37,338 bases of DNA, taken from assembly GCA_001970955.1 (NCBI GenBank), contig MPUH01000744.1:1-37338 (forward strand), written 5' to 3'. Below the pieces are notes generated by a model that saw only the letters and a list, made by a program, of their open reading frames with translations, ran no database searches and was not told the origin of the DNA. Positions 28,709 through 37,338 of the stretch are shown here, one piece after another. A program made the position numbers and the translations under genes. The stretch comes from Stentor coeruleus. Taxonomy: Eukaryota > Ciliophora > Heterotrichea > Heterotrichida > Stentoridae. Position 1 is the stretch's first letter. The number at the start of each line of letters is the position of its first letter.

Positions 28709-29719
28709 TTACGAATAGCCTGGTTTTTTCGTTGTTCCTGATAGAATCCCTGTGATTTCCATTTTCAGTTTCTTATTTTCTTCATTAATAGCATCTTTTT
28801 CATTGCGTATATCCCCAACTCCGCTCATCAAAGTGGCGATTGAGCTCTCAAATCTGCTTTCAAGCAGATCAAAGTCCTTGTGTTGATCGTAAGGACTCAC
28901 ACGGCTTTCCATTTCGTTTCTATTTTTGTCGAGTTGCCGTTTTTTTTGCTCAGCTTCTTCGATCAGGCTCAGGAGTTCTTTTTCTTCAGCATCAAGTCTT
29001 TGAATTTCGTTTCTTAATTCTTCGCCAAGGTAGGATTCTTTGCTACCTTCAGCTTTTGCTCTCATTTCCCGAAGAGTTTCTTCAAGTTCGCCTTTTCTTT
29101 TGATTTCCATAATTAGTTGTTGATGGACTTTTGTTATTGAAGTCCTTCGTGATGTCCTTCCTGATGGCTCTTCTGGGGATGGGTTTTGATTTTTAAATTC
29201 TAGGGATTTTTGCTCAAGGGTAAGTTCTAGTTGTTCTATAGTATCTTCAAGGGATTTTATGGTCTTATATTTTTCAGATTGCATTAATAAGTCTAGTTCA
29301 GCTTTGATTTTGATGCTTTCTTCGTTTAGGTTGTTAAGGTTTTCTTGGTACTCTTCTAGGGTTTTGGCTTCGAATTGAACTTCTTCTTCTAACTGTTTGA
29401 TTTCGTCATCTCTGTCTGCCAGCATTTTCTTCAGTTTTTCGTAGGTCTCTTCAAGAACTTTGATGTCTTCGTTTTGCATCTCATTGCCTTTGATCATGTT
29501 TAGCAGGTTCTCAGTGTCTTTGATTTCTTTTGATAACTTCAAGTTCTGGATTTGTGCTTCTTTCACTTCTTTGATATCAGGATAAGCCTTTTTGGCTTCT
29601 TGCAGGAACTTCAGCTGGCTTATTTGGTACTGCAATGTACTCTTAGCTTGTATAGCTGTATTAATTTTTTGAGACAACGCCCTTATTTCCGGATCTGCAG
29701 CACTATTTCCACAACCCAT
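28709..29719 (-). CDS. Coiled-coil protein with a predicted myristoylated/palmitoylated N-terminus
   Basis: 336 residues starting MGCGNSAADPE: Gly2 with Ser6 fits N-myristoylation and Cys3 would take palmitate, so the N-terminus should sit on a membrane. Residues about 12-325 are almost unbroken heptad-rich coiled coil (LEETYEKLKKMLADRDDE; QRLDAEEKELLSLIEE), interrupted by a Pro/Ser/Arg-rich hinge near 178-192 (NPSPEEPSGRTSRRTS). It resembles membrane-attached cytoskeletal rods of ciliates, but has no recognisable family domain. ATG to TAA, no intron. Confidence 0.82.
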   Translation of the reverse strand: MGCGNSAADPEIRALSQKINTAIQAKSTLQYQISQLKFLQEAKKAYPDIKEVKEAQIQNLKLSKEIKDTENLLNMIKGNEMQNEDIKVLEETYEKLKKMLADRDDEIKQLEEEVQFEAKTLEEYQENLNNLNEESIKIKAELDLLMQSEKYKTIKSLEDTIEQLELTLEQKSLEFKNQNPSPEEPSGRTSRRTSITKVHQQLIMEIKRKGELEETLREMRAKAEGSKESYLGEELRNEIQRLDAEEKELLSLIEEAEQKKRQLDKNRNEMESRVSPYDQHKDFDLLESRFESSIATLMSGVGDIRNEKDAINEENKKLKMEITGILSGTTKKPGYS

Positions 29720-30079
29720 TTATAACCATTAAGAATTTAAATACTTGTCTATACAGCAATTGGCATGCTATCCTAAATTGTTTACATGAAGATTTTTTAT
29801 ATAGATTGATTCCTAATAACTCCACCCAAAAAAAAATTATTCAACTTAGAATTTTTTACTTTAAAAATAGGACTGACATAACTTACTTTTTTCATCAGTC
29901 CTAAAAAATCAGTGATAATAAAAATTCTTTGAATGGAATACAATGTCCAGTATTATCTTATTAAAACATGCAAATTTAAGAATACTTTAAATGCAAACTT
30001 TCTGTCATAAAAACTTTGCACCATTTCCGAAATTATTTCAACACTTGGCTGCATACATAAAATTTTATATAAAACTTTT
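29720..30079. other. Divergent intergenic region with a small inverted repeat
   Basis: Between two diverging genes. TAGGACTGA (29868-29876) and TCAGTCCTA (29895-29903) form a 9-bp inverted repeat with an 18-base loop; it could be a regulatory site or a hairpin, but its role is unknown. Confidence 0.5.
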
Positions 30080-30958
30080 ATGATTAATATAAGCCTTTCA
30101 ATGAAAACAAAAAATAACTCCAAAGATAGTGCAAATAATGAAGATTATCAAGCTATTTATAGTGTTTTAAAGAAAAATTGCTCCTTTAGACATCCTGGGA
30201 ACAATCTTCCGAAAATCCCTTGGTTCTTGAAAAACTGCAGGAAAAAAAGTGTCTCAGAGATTTTAACTAAATTACTAAATGACAGCAATTTCATGACAGA
30301 TGATTTCCTAGACAAAACTACAAAATTTATCATTTTAGGCATAAAGGAAAAATCTAATCGAATTACAAAAATAGAATTTTTAATCAAACAGAATGAGCAG
30401 ATAAGAGAAAGATTACAGCAAATTCTGCAGAGTGATGGTAAAAGTAGAGGGAAAATCACGTTATTAGAAAGTAAAAGTGAATATGGCCCTGTGTCGATAA
30501 CTCTAGAAATCGGAGGGGAAGTTAGGAATCTTGAAGATGGAGAGAATATTGAAGGCCCAGTAGCTTTGAAAAAAAATATTGAAATCAAAGTTTTTGTCCA
30601 AGTTAAAGATTTAACTGTGAAACTTGATGAAATTTATGTTTCTTTTGACTCAGTTCTTGATAATTACAATTATTTAGAAATCACTGATGAGCCTTTTTTT
30701 AAAAATATTTTAGAAAAAGGTGATGAAAGGTATAAGATTAAGCTTGAGATAGACCTTTTTCTATCAAATTTTGACAGGAGAGAAACTTTGAATATTCATT
30801 TGCATGAAAATGAAAAATGTTATGAGCAAGAAAATGAAGCTTTAGATTTGTTTATGGAGTTAATGAACCAATTAGCGATAAAAGAGGTTGATGGGGAGTT
30901 TGAATCAATATTTGAACCTTTCAAAAATAGGGATTGTTGTGCATGCCAAGTGCTGTAA
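30080..30958 (+). CDS. Unknown protein with a CaaX C-terminus
   Basis: 292 residues from ATG to TAA (a second ATG eight codons on, MKTKNN, is an alternative start). No domain recognised. The N-terminal 110 residues are Lys-rich and helical; from about 128 a beta-rich region (GKITLLESKSEYGPVSITLE; VQVKDLTVKLDEIYVSF) alternates with acidic stretches. The end, CCACQVL, is a CaaX box (CQVL) with Leu at the last place, which predicts geranylgeranylation, and further Cys upstream that could be palmitoylated. Peripheral membrane location is therefore likely. Confidence 0.8.
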   Translation: MINISLSMKTKNNSKDSANNEDYQAIYSVLKKNCSFRHPGNNLPKIPWFLKNCRKKSVSEILTKLLNDSNFMTDDFLDKTTKFIILGIKEKSNRITKIEFLIKQNEQIRERLQQILQSDGKSRGKITLLESKSEYGPVSITLEIGGEVRNLEDGENIEGPVALKKNIEIKVFVQVKDLTVKLDEIYVSFDSVLDNYNYLEITDEPFFKNILEKGDERYKIKLEIDLFLSNFDRRETLNIHLHENEKCYEQENEALDLFMELMNQLAIKEVDGEFESIFEPFKNRDCCACQVL

Positions 30959-31675
30959 TTTCGAGTAATTTTAAAAATGCTAGAGTATATATTTGCTATT
31001 ACAGACATAATATTATATTTAAAATATGCATAGAAATATATATTTATATTTATAATTTCGAAATGAAAGTTATAACTGCTTAAGTCATTCAAAGTAAGTA
31101 TGAGTTATAATGCATGCATTTTATTTAAAATTTTATATATAAAAGATAATGCATTATTACTTTTTTATTACAACAAAATATAAAAAACTTATAGGCTAGG
31201 ATCCAAAAGTAGAAAAAAACAATATTTTAAATAGCTTGAATTGATTCTCCTTTAAAAATATATATTTTAATAATCTATCAACTATTTCTTTAATATGTTT
31301 CTCATGACACTCAATCTTGTCCTAAAATATTTCTGATTGCTCATAATATCAAAACTCGAGCCATACTTAATATATTTAATTATCTATAAACTTCAGAATC
31401 ACTAAAATTCTAAATTTTATTCCATCTTATAATGCTAAATCCAACAAACTACACAGCTTTCCGAAAGCTCAAATTTTAAAACCAAATTTCATATTTTTAA
31501 TCTTAAACTTTAGATTTGCTTCTTCAGAAGACATGCTTTTATATAATTTCCTGAGTATCATTTACAAATTTTATTGTGATAGCCAAGGCACAGATTTCCA
31601 TAAAATTCAATGTTCTGCAAAAACTACAAGATCAAATAATACCAAGTTTTATATGAATACTATTACTTATAGCTA
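30959..31675. other. Convergent intergenic region, very AT-rich
   Basis: About 700 bases between the two converging genes. No gene or repeat that I can support. Confidence 0.45.
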
Positions 31676-32527
31676 TTATGAATCAAAAGATTCTTTAGCA
31701 CATGATTGAGAAATAACTTTTGAAAGTTCTGAAAAAGATTTTTTAGTCACACCGTAACCACTTTTTGGACTGGCACTTGAGTTTTCTGATATGACAATCA
31801 TATTTTGCCTTTTTTTGTTTATGAGCTTATCAATGCCTGAGCTTATATCATCTATTGCAGTCAGATCCTGCTTAATTTTGTTTAGCAAAGATTTGATTCT
31901 ATTTTTCACTGAGCTTTCAGTACGATTTTTAATTGACTTGGCAATTATGCTCCACTTATTACCATTTTGCTTGTAGCTCTCGAGGATTTTCAGGTCTTCT
32001 TTGTCAGTCCAAGCACCTCGATTTACGTCTGGGTTCAAATAATTATTCCATCTTTCCTTGCATTGTTTGCCTGTTCGAATCCTCAGTCCTTTGTGAATTT
32101 CCTTGTTTAGCAAGCTAGCTATTTGACCCCACTTTTCTATACCTTTTCTTAATAAATCTTTTAAAAGATCATCTTCACTTTGCGACCAAATCCCAGGTCT
32201 GAGAGTGCCACTTTGATGGATTTCGTTAACTTTATTCATTACTTGCTCTGGAGTCTGGTCGCAATCTCTAGCTAGAACTTCAAAGTCTTTTATTGTAAGG
32301 TCTTCGATATTTCTCCCGGTCTCTATACAGTGCTTAGTAGCACGGCTAAAAATCTCCTCAACTTGATTCTTCTTCCAGGTTCTCTTATACTTCTTATTCT
32401 GGTCATCTATGCTGGTCACTGGCTGTGGGTTGATTTGCGTTTCAGTCACAGGCCAGTTAGCAGAACAAAAATGGTCTGCATATTGTGAGCATCTGAGCAT
32501 GTAAGCGTACATTAGATTGAAATTCAT
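31676..32527 (-). CDS. R2R3-Myb DNA-binding protein
   Basis: 283 residues from the first ATG (MNFNLMYAYM); an in-frame GTG upstream would add a hydrophobic leader and is not preferred. Two Myb/SANT repeats lie at about 111-164 (PGIWSQSEDDLLKDLL ... CKERWNNYLNP) and 170-215 (GAWTDKEDLKILESY ... SVKNRIKSLL), with the regularly spaced Trp (114, 133, 160; 173, 192) and the linker LNPDVNRGAW typical of c-Myb/CDC5-like proteins. The third-repeat position that is usually Trp is Ile/Val here, as in plant R3. A 100-residue N-terminal extension of unknown type precedes. Expected: nuclear, sequence-specific DNA binding; targets unknown. Confidence 0.9.
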   Translation of the reverse strand: MNFNLMYAYMLRCSQYADHFCSANWPVTETQINPQPVTSIDDQNKKYKRTWKKNQVEEIFSRATKHCIETGRNIEDLTIKDFEVLARDCDQTPEQVMNKVNEIHQSGTLRPGIWSQSEDDLLKDLLRKGIEKWGQIASLLNKEIHKGLRIRTGKQCKERWNNYLNPDVNRGAWTDKEDLKILESYKQNGNKWSIIAKSIKNRTESSVKNRIKSLLNKIKQDLTAIDDISSGIDKLINKKRQNMIVISENSSASPKSGYGVTKKSFSELSKVISQSCAKESFDS

Positions 32528-34127
32528 TATTAATACCACAAACACTAGTTTGAATAATTCCACTTTGAAGTCAAGGAATTCTTTGCCAATATGGTATCCT
32601 ATTTAATGAATTGCTTTATCTGAGATAAAGCAAAAGCTCGGAAGATACCACTTTAGACTAGAAATTAAATATTATAAATTGAATTATAAGCTTCATGATT
32701 GCCTATAGTATAACTAGAGGTACTTTTTTTAGATATCTTTTGGTTTGTAGAGTTATTATCTAAGAACCCTATCTAGAACACAGTTGCTTGAATCAATCTA
32801 ATGATCTAATTAATGCAGTATTTTTAAATCGTATGACTAAATGGGGGTTGTGCAATTTTTTTAGAATTCAATCACAGGTGTTTATATATTCTAATTTTTT
32901 CTGACCGCTTCGCCAGAAATACTTAATGAGTATTTCAAAGACGTATACATTTTCTAAGAAAGTAAAGTATTATACTTTTGATAAGAATCCTTGTGCTTAG
33001 CCATAAGAAAATTGCTTAGCTGATTATTGCAGAGAATCTAGGAATAAGGGTTGCGAGGGGCATGCTGATGTCAAAATTAAACACAACAACTGAGAAAAGA
33101 ATTGAAATATTAAAGGCTTACTATTGATAAAGATTTTGACTTAATTCAAGGTGTTTAACTTAAAGCTTGCATTCCCAAGACTTGAAAATCTTCTTATATA
33201 TTTTTTAATAGTAAATTATTTCAGAGAGGTAAATCAATGTTATAGCAAAATATCAGTAATTTGAAAGTAGTAAAACTTATGACTTTTAAGAAAATATTTT
33301 TGAATATGATTTTGTATTTCTTATATATTAAATAATAGGTATTAAAGGGTAATTCAATAAAGATTCTTATAAGAAAAGCAATAAATGAGATTTGAATGTG
33401 TGCACAATGGCCAAATATTAAGCAATAAGCTGTAGAAATTATATGAAAAATAAAGCATATAAATCTTATTACTACCTTAATTTAAAGGCTTTTATAATAT
33501 TTAATGTATATATAAATATGCTCTTGCATCATTTATCAATTTTTAGAGACTAAAATTAAAAACCAAATTTTCCCAATTTTGCATAAAAACATAAAAATCG
33601 ATACTCCATTTAATTTTTTACTAATTAAACATAAACTCTAATCTTAAAGGACAAAAAATTAGCTTAATAAATATGATATTCATTCATATGGCATAGATGA
33701 TTTACCTAGTTATAACTTATTTTGAAATATTCATTAAAATACTTACTAGCATATCACTAAAAACAATATATATTATAACAAGCTAGCATGTCTAAATTCT
33801 AATAAAATTAAATATGTCATAAGTATTGTTATATGATTATCGAACCAGACGCTCTATAGTTTTAGAGCTTTCATAGGGTTATTAAAGGAAATTCAATTCA
33901 AGTAAGCATTTCTTGTAGTTAGAGTATTATAGAATTAAAATATATAATTGAATTCTCCCTCTAAAAATCAAAAAAATTCTTACAATCAACACTAAAATAA
34001 AATCATATTTAACCTATATAAGTATATTTTCAATAAGTAATGATTTTCATTGTGCTCTAAATCTTGTGCTTCTAAATATATTAAGCATATTTGCTTTGAG
34101 CACATCTTAAAAGAGTTATATTAAAAT
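32528..34127. other. Long intergenic region with a hairpin and a possible relic
   Basis: At 32611-32633 TTGCTTTATC-TGA-GATAAAGCAA is a perfect 10-bp inverted repeat with a 3-base loop, 84 bases upstream of the Myb start. Plus strand 32926-33126 reads as a Cys-containing frame broken by several stops (MSISKTYTFSKKVKYY... CLADYCRESRNKGCEGHADV), perhaps a dead zinc-finger gene. The remainder is AT-rich with nothing recognised. Confidence 0.4.
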
Positions 34128-34325
34128 ATGGGTTGTCAATGCACAAAAAAGCAATATGATGATGATTCTACTAATGCTGGAAGTGGTTATATATATTTTC
34201 TTGATAGGCGTAGACGAATTGTTAGTGTACCGTGTCTTAAACCAGTAGATAAAAACAAACTTTATAGTTCGCGTATTAAAAAGTTCATTGAATACAATAA
34301 TGATATGAAAAAACTTGTTGTCTAG
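34128..34325 (+). CDS. Small protein with MGCQC acylation signal
   Basis: 65 residues, ATG to TAG. MGCQCTKK predicts myristate on Gly2 and palmitate on Cys3 and Cys5, so it would be a tiny membrane-bound protein. An acidic stretch (DDDSTN) is followed by an aromatic and very basic region (YIYFLDRRRRIVSV; SSRIKKFIEY). No domain. The well-formed lipidation motif and start context argue for a real gene in an otherwise empty region. Confidence 0.6.
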   Translation: MGCQCTKKQYDDDSTNAGSGYIYFLDRRRRIVSVPCLKPVDKNKLYSSRIKKFIEYNNDMKKLVV

Positions 34326-35005
34326 ACTTATATTTATATTAAATATTCAAAGCTCATAAATTGAATATTAATTTTTGCTTGCAATAGCTAATATAGCTTT
34401 TTATTTGATATTTATTCTTTTATAAGCTTTTGTGAGTTAAAGTTTTAATTTAACTGAAAAATATGAAGTGAATGAAGTTATTTTGAAAAGATATTCAAAT
34501 ATATTAGATTAAAGTTGTGGAAAACAAGCAAGTTATTTAAGAATTGTATAAAGAAGTGAGAATTTTTGCTAAACAGTAGCAAAAAACTGATAGGAAAATG
34601 ATTATAAAGGTTAATTATAATTTATTAAGATTCATTTTATGTGCTTTAAAGTCTAGAATACAATAAATTAGGATTATTGAATATCTGCTTGAAATTAGAT
34701 AAGTTCACAGAAAGAGTTACTATAATAAATTAAAGAATTTGTCCTAGCTAAACAACTTTAGATATGAATAGTCATATACAGATGAGATATTAAAGTTGTA
34801 AAATTAAGTAATTCTTGCAGTGCTAGTATAGTAGATTCATTTCCATCTTCAATTTTGCATTCTTTAGACCATTTTGAGTTAGTTTATCAATTCCTTGATT
34901 GATTTAAAATTCAGAGTCTCTTAGCCTTCAAGGTTTTGAATAATTATTTGAAAGTGGTTGATTGCAAAAATTAGCTTAGAAGTGCTGACTGTAATTTTGA
35001 TTTTG
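34326..35005. other. Intergenic, nothing recognised
   Basis: AT-rich; a few reverse-strand scraps near 34800-34900 (INQGIDKLTQNGLKNAKLK) may belong to the relic to the right. Confidence 0.35.
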
Positions 35006-35290
35006 TTAATATTTTTGTTGTTTATGTAAGATCTTTTGATTCATTATATTTTTGCTTATTCTGTATAATCTTTCGTATATGTTGTCTAGTCTTTCATATT
35101 TTGCTAGATCTTTCGTTGATTTTTGGAACGAATGAGTCAAATTCGCACAAAAATTTAGATTGATAATGGATCTTGGCCAGTTTTCCATATCACCTTCTAT
35201 TCTGCTTTTCTTTTCTATTAATTCTTTATTTGCCCTATAATATTACTTAGGAACTTCTGTATAGAATGGCTTAGGTTATGCATTGATACA
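35006..35290 (-). pseudogene. Probable gene relic, helical protein
   Basis: A 60-codon ATG frame (35006-35188, MENWPRSIINLNFCANLTHS...) continues upstream without a stop (RANKELIEKKSRIEGD) and, after a one-base shift, into MHNLSHSIQKFLSNIIGQ. The joined reading looks like one helical protein broken by a frameshift. GTAATATTATAG at the break is 12 bases, not the 15 used elsewhere, so splicing does not explain it. No family recognised. Confidence 0.4.
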
Positions 35291-36124
35291 AACTCTATTG
35301 CATAAAATCCAAAGTCATTATTTTAATAGAATTCTCTCATAAGTTTTATTTTTTATCTTCACCATATATAAATATCTATTTTTTTTGAGTTTAAGAGAAA
35401 GATTTTGAATTTAGTATATAGTTGAGAATCTATTGAACTACAATGAGACGGCTTTGCATTTTCGAGCATTTCTACTAAATCAATGATTAAAAATACAAGG
35501 ATTTGCCTTTGAGCCAAGATATAAAAAGAATGACTTTCATTGCTAATGTGGCTAATGCAATTGGCGAAAAATTAAAGTAATAGGGAAGAACTCAATTTCA
35601 AGATTCTTTTTCCAGTGAATTTAAAACAAAATAAAAGCATGAATAATTTCGCTATTTTGAAAAGTGGTTAATAATATAAAAAAAATCTTTCAAGAAAGGA
35701 AGTTGCAAAATTTATTTTTAGGTGCTGCATTCTTCATCATCATAATAAATTATCAAAAATAAGTTTGCAATTCTTTCTTCCGAACACTAGTGAATAATTT
35801 AATGCCTTAAATTAAAGTATAGATAATTTTTTATTAAGCAATTGATTATAATACAGAGAATTCAATTATCAGCGCCTTAATGAAAATTATCAATCTTTGA
35901 AAGCGCTGGTTTTATTGCTTAAGCCTTAATAATATTCCCTAATATTATATGAAAAACTACTTTATTAAAGTTGGGTTGATAATCTAGGAAAGTTTAGAGT
36001 AAATTTATTTAAGTTTTAATAAACTCTATATCTAAAAAATTATTAAGAAAAAAAAGCAATTGCCTCTTCTATTGATACCATAAAGTCGAAATTATCAAAA
36101 ATAATTAATAAATTATGATAAAGA
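35291..36124. other. Intergenic, nothing recognised
   Basis: About 830 AT-rich bases with no supported feature. Confidence 0.4.
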
Positions 36125-36602
36125 CTAATATAGAGATATATGAAGTAATTTTTCGCATACTGATATTAAATGTGCACATGGAGGTTTTAAGCATATAATG
36201 CAAAATATACAGTTTGAATCGCATACGATCTTTGCTTCTGCATCAAACTCAAATAAGTGATTTTTATTGACATATAATGCAAAATATACAGTTTGAATCG
36301 CATACGATCTTTGCTTCTGCATCAAACTCAAATAAGTGATTTTTATTGAATGGGCATATTATCTTATCATGATATAAAGTTAGAATTTCAGTGCAATTTT
36401 TTCCAGGGTGAACAAATTTTTTGCATAATGAGCAACTTATATAGCCACACTTGCAATTAAATGCAAAATATTTAGCTTTTTCTTTATACCCTCATTTAGA
36501 TCATAATCTGAATAAAAATTACCCCATGATTCCAATTTTTTTAAGTTTTTCAGGAATGCTGACCTGCTTTTTAGGATTCTCTGACTCATTTCCTTTGACC
36601 TC
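36125..36602 (-). pseudogene. Broken IBR-like zinc-finger region
   Basis: The frame of the gene to the right continues past its TAA as EVKGNESENPKKQVSIPEKL, then meets TGA codons and shifts, then reads FNCKCGYISCSLCKKFVHPG and KNC, an IBR-type finger (C-x-C...C-x2-C...H-x4-C), and IICPFNKNHLFEFDAEAK with DSNCIFCIIC. A perfect 79-bp tandem duplication breaks the last finger. At 36508-36522 the minus strand reads GTAATTTTTATTCAG, a perfect-looking 15-nt intron; its removal takes out one stop but leaves two TGA codons. I read this as the dead C-terminal part of a multi-finger (RBR-like) protein. Confidence 0.65.
36192..36349. repeat. Perfect 79-bp tandem duplication
   Basis: Units 36192-36270 and 36271-36349 are identical. 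79 is not a multiple of three, so the second copy shifts the frame of the zinc-finger relic. Identity implies a recent event, or an assembly error at a repeat. Confidence 0.92.
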
Positions 36603-37338
36603 TTAATTTTCTTCTTTTTTCTTATCAATAGCATTACCTTCGTATTTACCTGACTCAATATCTAATGGAGTATTTGCATTATTTTCTCTAGGGTCTTTAT
36701 AGCTCATAGTTTCTGGAAAATTTTTATCAAAGTTGTGAGTTTCTGGATTTCTCAATTGTAATGATAATCTTTGAATTTCTTCATTTTTTATTAACTGCAT
36801 CCTTTGATTTTCTTCATTTATTAGCTGCATCCTTTGATTTTCTTCATTTATTAGCTGCGCCCTTTGAAACTCTTCATTTATTAGTTGCATCCTTTGATAT
36901 TCTTCATGAAATAATGCATTTAGTTGAAAATTGCAGCATTGATCTAAACATGTAAAATGATCTTGTTTAAAAAATTCAAAAATGCATTTAAAGCAGTATG
37001 GGTGATAATTATTAACCTGAACATCTGGAATATCAAGGCATAAACTACAAAAGTGAAATCTTGGCTGGTAATTTTCTACACTAAATCTTCTAATAGTTTT
37101 ATAAAATCTTCTAATATTATCATACGCATTAATAGTGTAAATGCAGTCCAGGCAGATAGAATATTTTAGCTCTTCTTTATACGTTGTAAGATTTGTGCAT
37201 TGACAGCAAGGATATAGAGATTTCACTGTTATAAGATGATATGAATTGCATACTTTACAAAAAATTCCTCGTTTTATACAATTATTTTCTTGTGCTATCT
37301 GGGTATTCTTTTGTGCTATCTGGGTATTCTTCTTATAT
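36603..37338 (-). CDS. Cys-rich zinc-finger protein with 10-residue repeats, 5' end outside window
   Basis: The frame is open to the right edge, so the start is missing; at least 244 residues are visible. In order: two copies of KNTQIAQ, a Cys-rich segment (CIKRGIFCKVC ... YPCCQCTN ... SICLDC), a RING-like segment (FCSLCLDI ... YHPYCFKCIFEF ... CLDQCC), four near-copies of NEENQRMQLI and an acidic tail ending KKKEEN with TAA. The following sequence stays coding-like in the same frame and includes an IBR finger, so the gene probably once was longer (RBR ubiquitin-ligase-like) and this product is truncated. It could still be expressed as a shorter protein. Confidence 0.6.
   Translation of the reverse strand, partial: YKKNTQIAQKNTQIAQENNCIKRGIFCKVCNSYHLITVKSLYPCCQCTNLTTYKEELKYSICLDCIYTINAYDNIRRFYKTIRRFSVENYQPRFHFCSLCLDIPDVQVNNYHPYCFKCIFEFFKQDHFTCLDQCCNFQLNALFHEEYQRMQLINEEFQRAQLINEENQRMQLINEENQRMQLIKNEEIQRLSLQLRNPETHNFDKNFPETMSYKDPRENNANTPLDIESGKYEGNAIDKKKEEN
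36781..36900. repeat. Four 30-bp tandem repeats in coding sequence
   Basis: Units at 36781, 36811, 36841 and 36871 encode variants of NEENQRMQLI on the minus strand; the outermost are more diverged. Confidence 0.9.
37290..37331. repeat. 21-bp tandem repeat at the right edge
   Basis: Units 37290-37310 and 37311-37331 are identical and encode KNTQIAQ twice on the minus strand. The array may continue beyond the window. Confidence 0.9.

Noticed and set aside
33841-33852. TCGAACC near 33843, again T-arm-like.
   Set aside because: The loop-closing C is missing and no cloverleaf can be drawn.
36781-36900. 30-bp repeat array considered as a CRISPR.
   Set aside because: There are no spacers; it is a protein-coding tandem repeat in a eukaryotic gene.
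37255-37338. Right-edge repeat considered as a telomere.
   Set aside because: The unit is 21 bp and coding (KNTQIAQ), not a short C/A telomere repeat such as CCCTAACA.

Overview
This looks like macronuclear genomic DNA from a heterotrich ciliate, most likely Stentor. The evidence is AT-rich sequence, compact mostly intronless genes, and four clean 15-nt GT...AG introns (one in a TPR/cyclic-nucleotide-binding gene, three in a UBE2W-type ubiquitin-conjugating gene). The code is standard: intact genes end in TAA, TAG or TGA, and Gln is written CAA/CAG. Fifteen-base introns with the standard code are the known signature of Stentor. The genus is inferred; no rRNA or telomere is present to confirm it.

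Layout. 1-8.9 kb: an HSF-type DNA-binding protein (-), a decayed IS1595/Merlin-like transposase (-), a GTSF1-like double CHHC zinc-finger gene (-), a TPR plus tandem cNMP-binding protein (-, one intron), a broken GTPBP1/2-type GTPase (-) and a multi-pass membrane protein (-). 9.5-19.9 kb: a UCHL3-like deubiquitinase (-), a small secreted protein (-), a FYVE/RING-like finger plus coiled-coil protein with a CaaX end (+), a CAMK-like kinase (-), a short unlisted gene candidate (+), a small tail-anchored protein (-), Rab geranylgeranyltransferase alpha (-), an Alba-domain protein (-) and a Pho80-like cyclin (+). 20.8-32.5 kb: UBE2W (+), a remnant reading frame (-), a short RIB43A-domain axonemal protein (-), a coiled-coil protein (+), an RIIa docking-domain protein (-), a DNAJB12/14-like ER chaperone (+), a coiled-coil protein with a predicted acylated N-terminus (-), a protein with a CaaX C-terminus (+) and an R2R3-Myb protein (-). 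32.5-37.3 kb is gene-poor: a small MGCQC protein (+), weak remnants, and a repeat-bearing zinc-finger/IBR-type gene broken by stops and a 79-bp tandem duplication (-, runs off the right edge).

The genes look like ordinary independent eukaryotic housekeeping genes rather than a cluster. Themes that recur are ubiquitin (UBE2W, UCH, IBR relic), cilia (RIB43A, RIIa), lipid anchoring (RabGGT alpha, two CaaX ends, two MGC N-termini) and transcription/chromatin (HSF, Myb, Alba). The most interesting points are the GTSF1-like PIWI-cofactor candidate directly upstream of a dead DDE transposase, and the number of gene relics in what would otherwise pass as empty intergenic sequence. Two single-N positions are flanked by identical sequence and look like unjoined contig overlaps. 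I did not find a clearly new multi-gene system.
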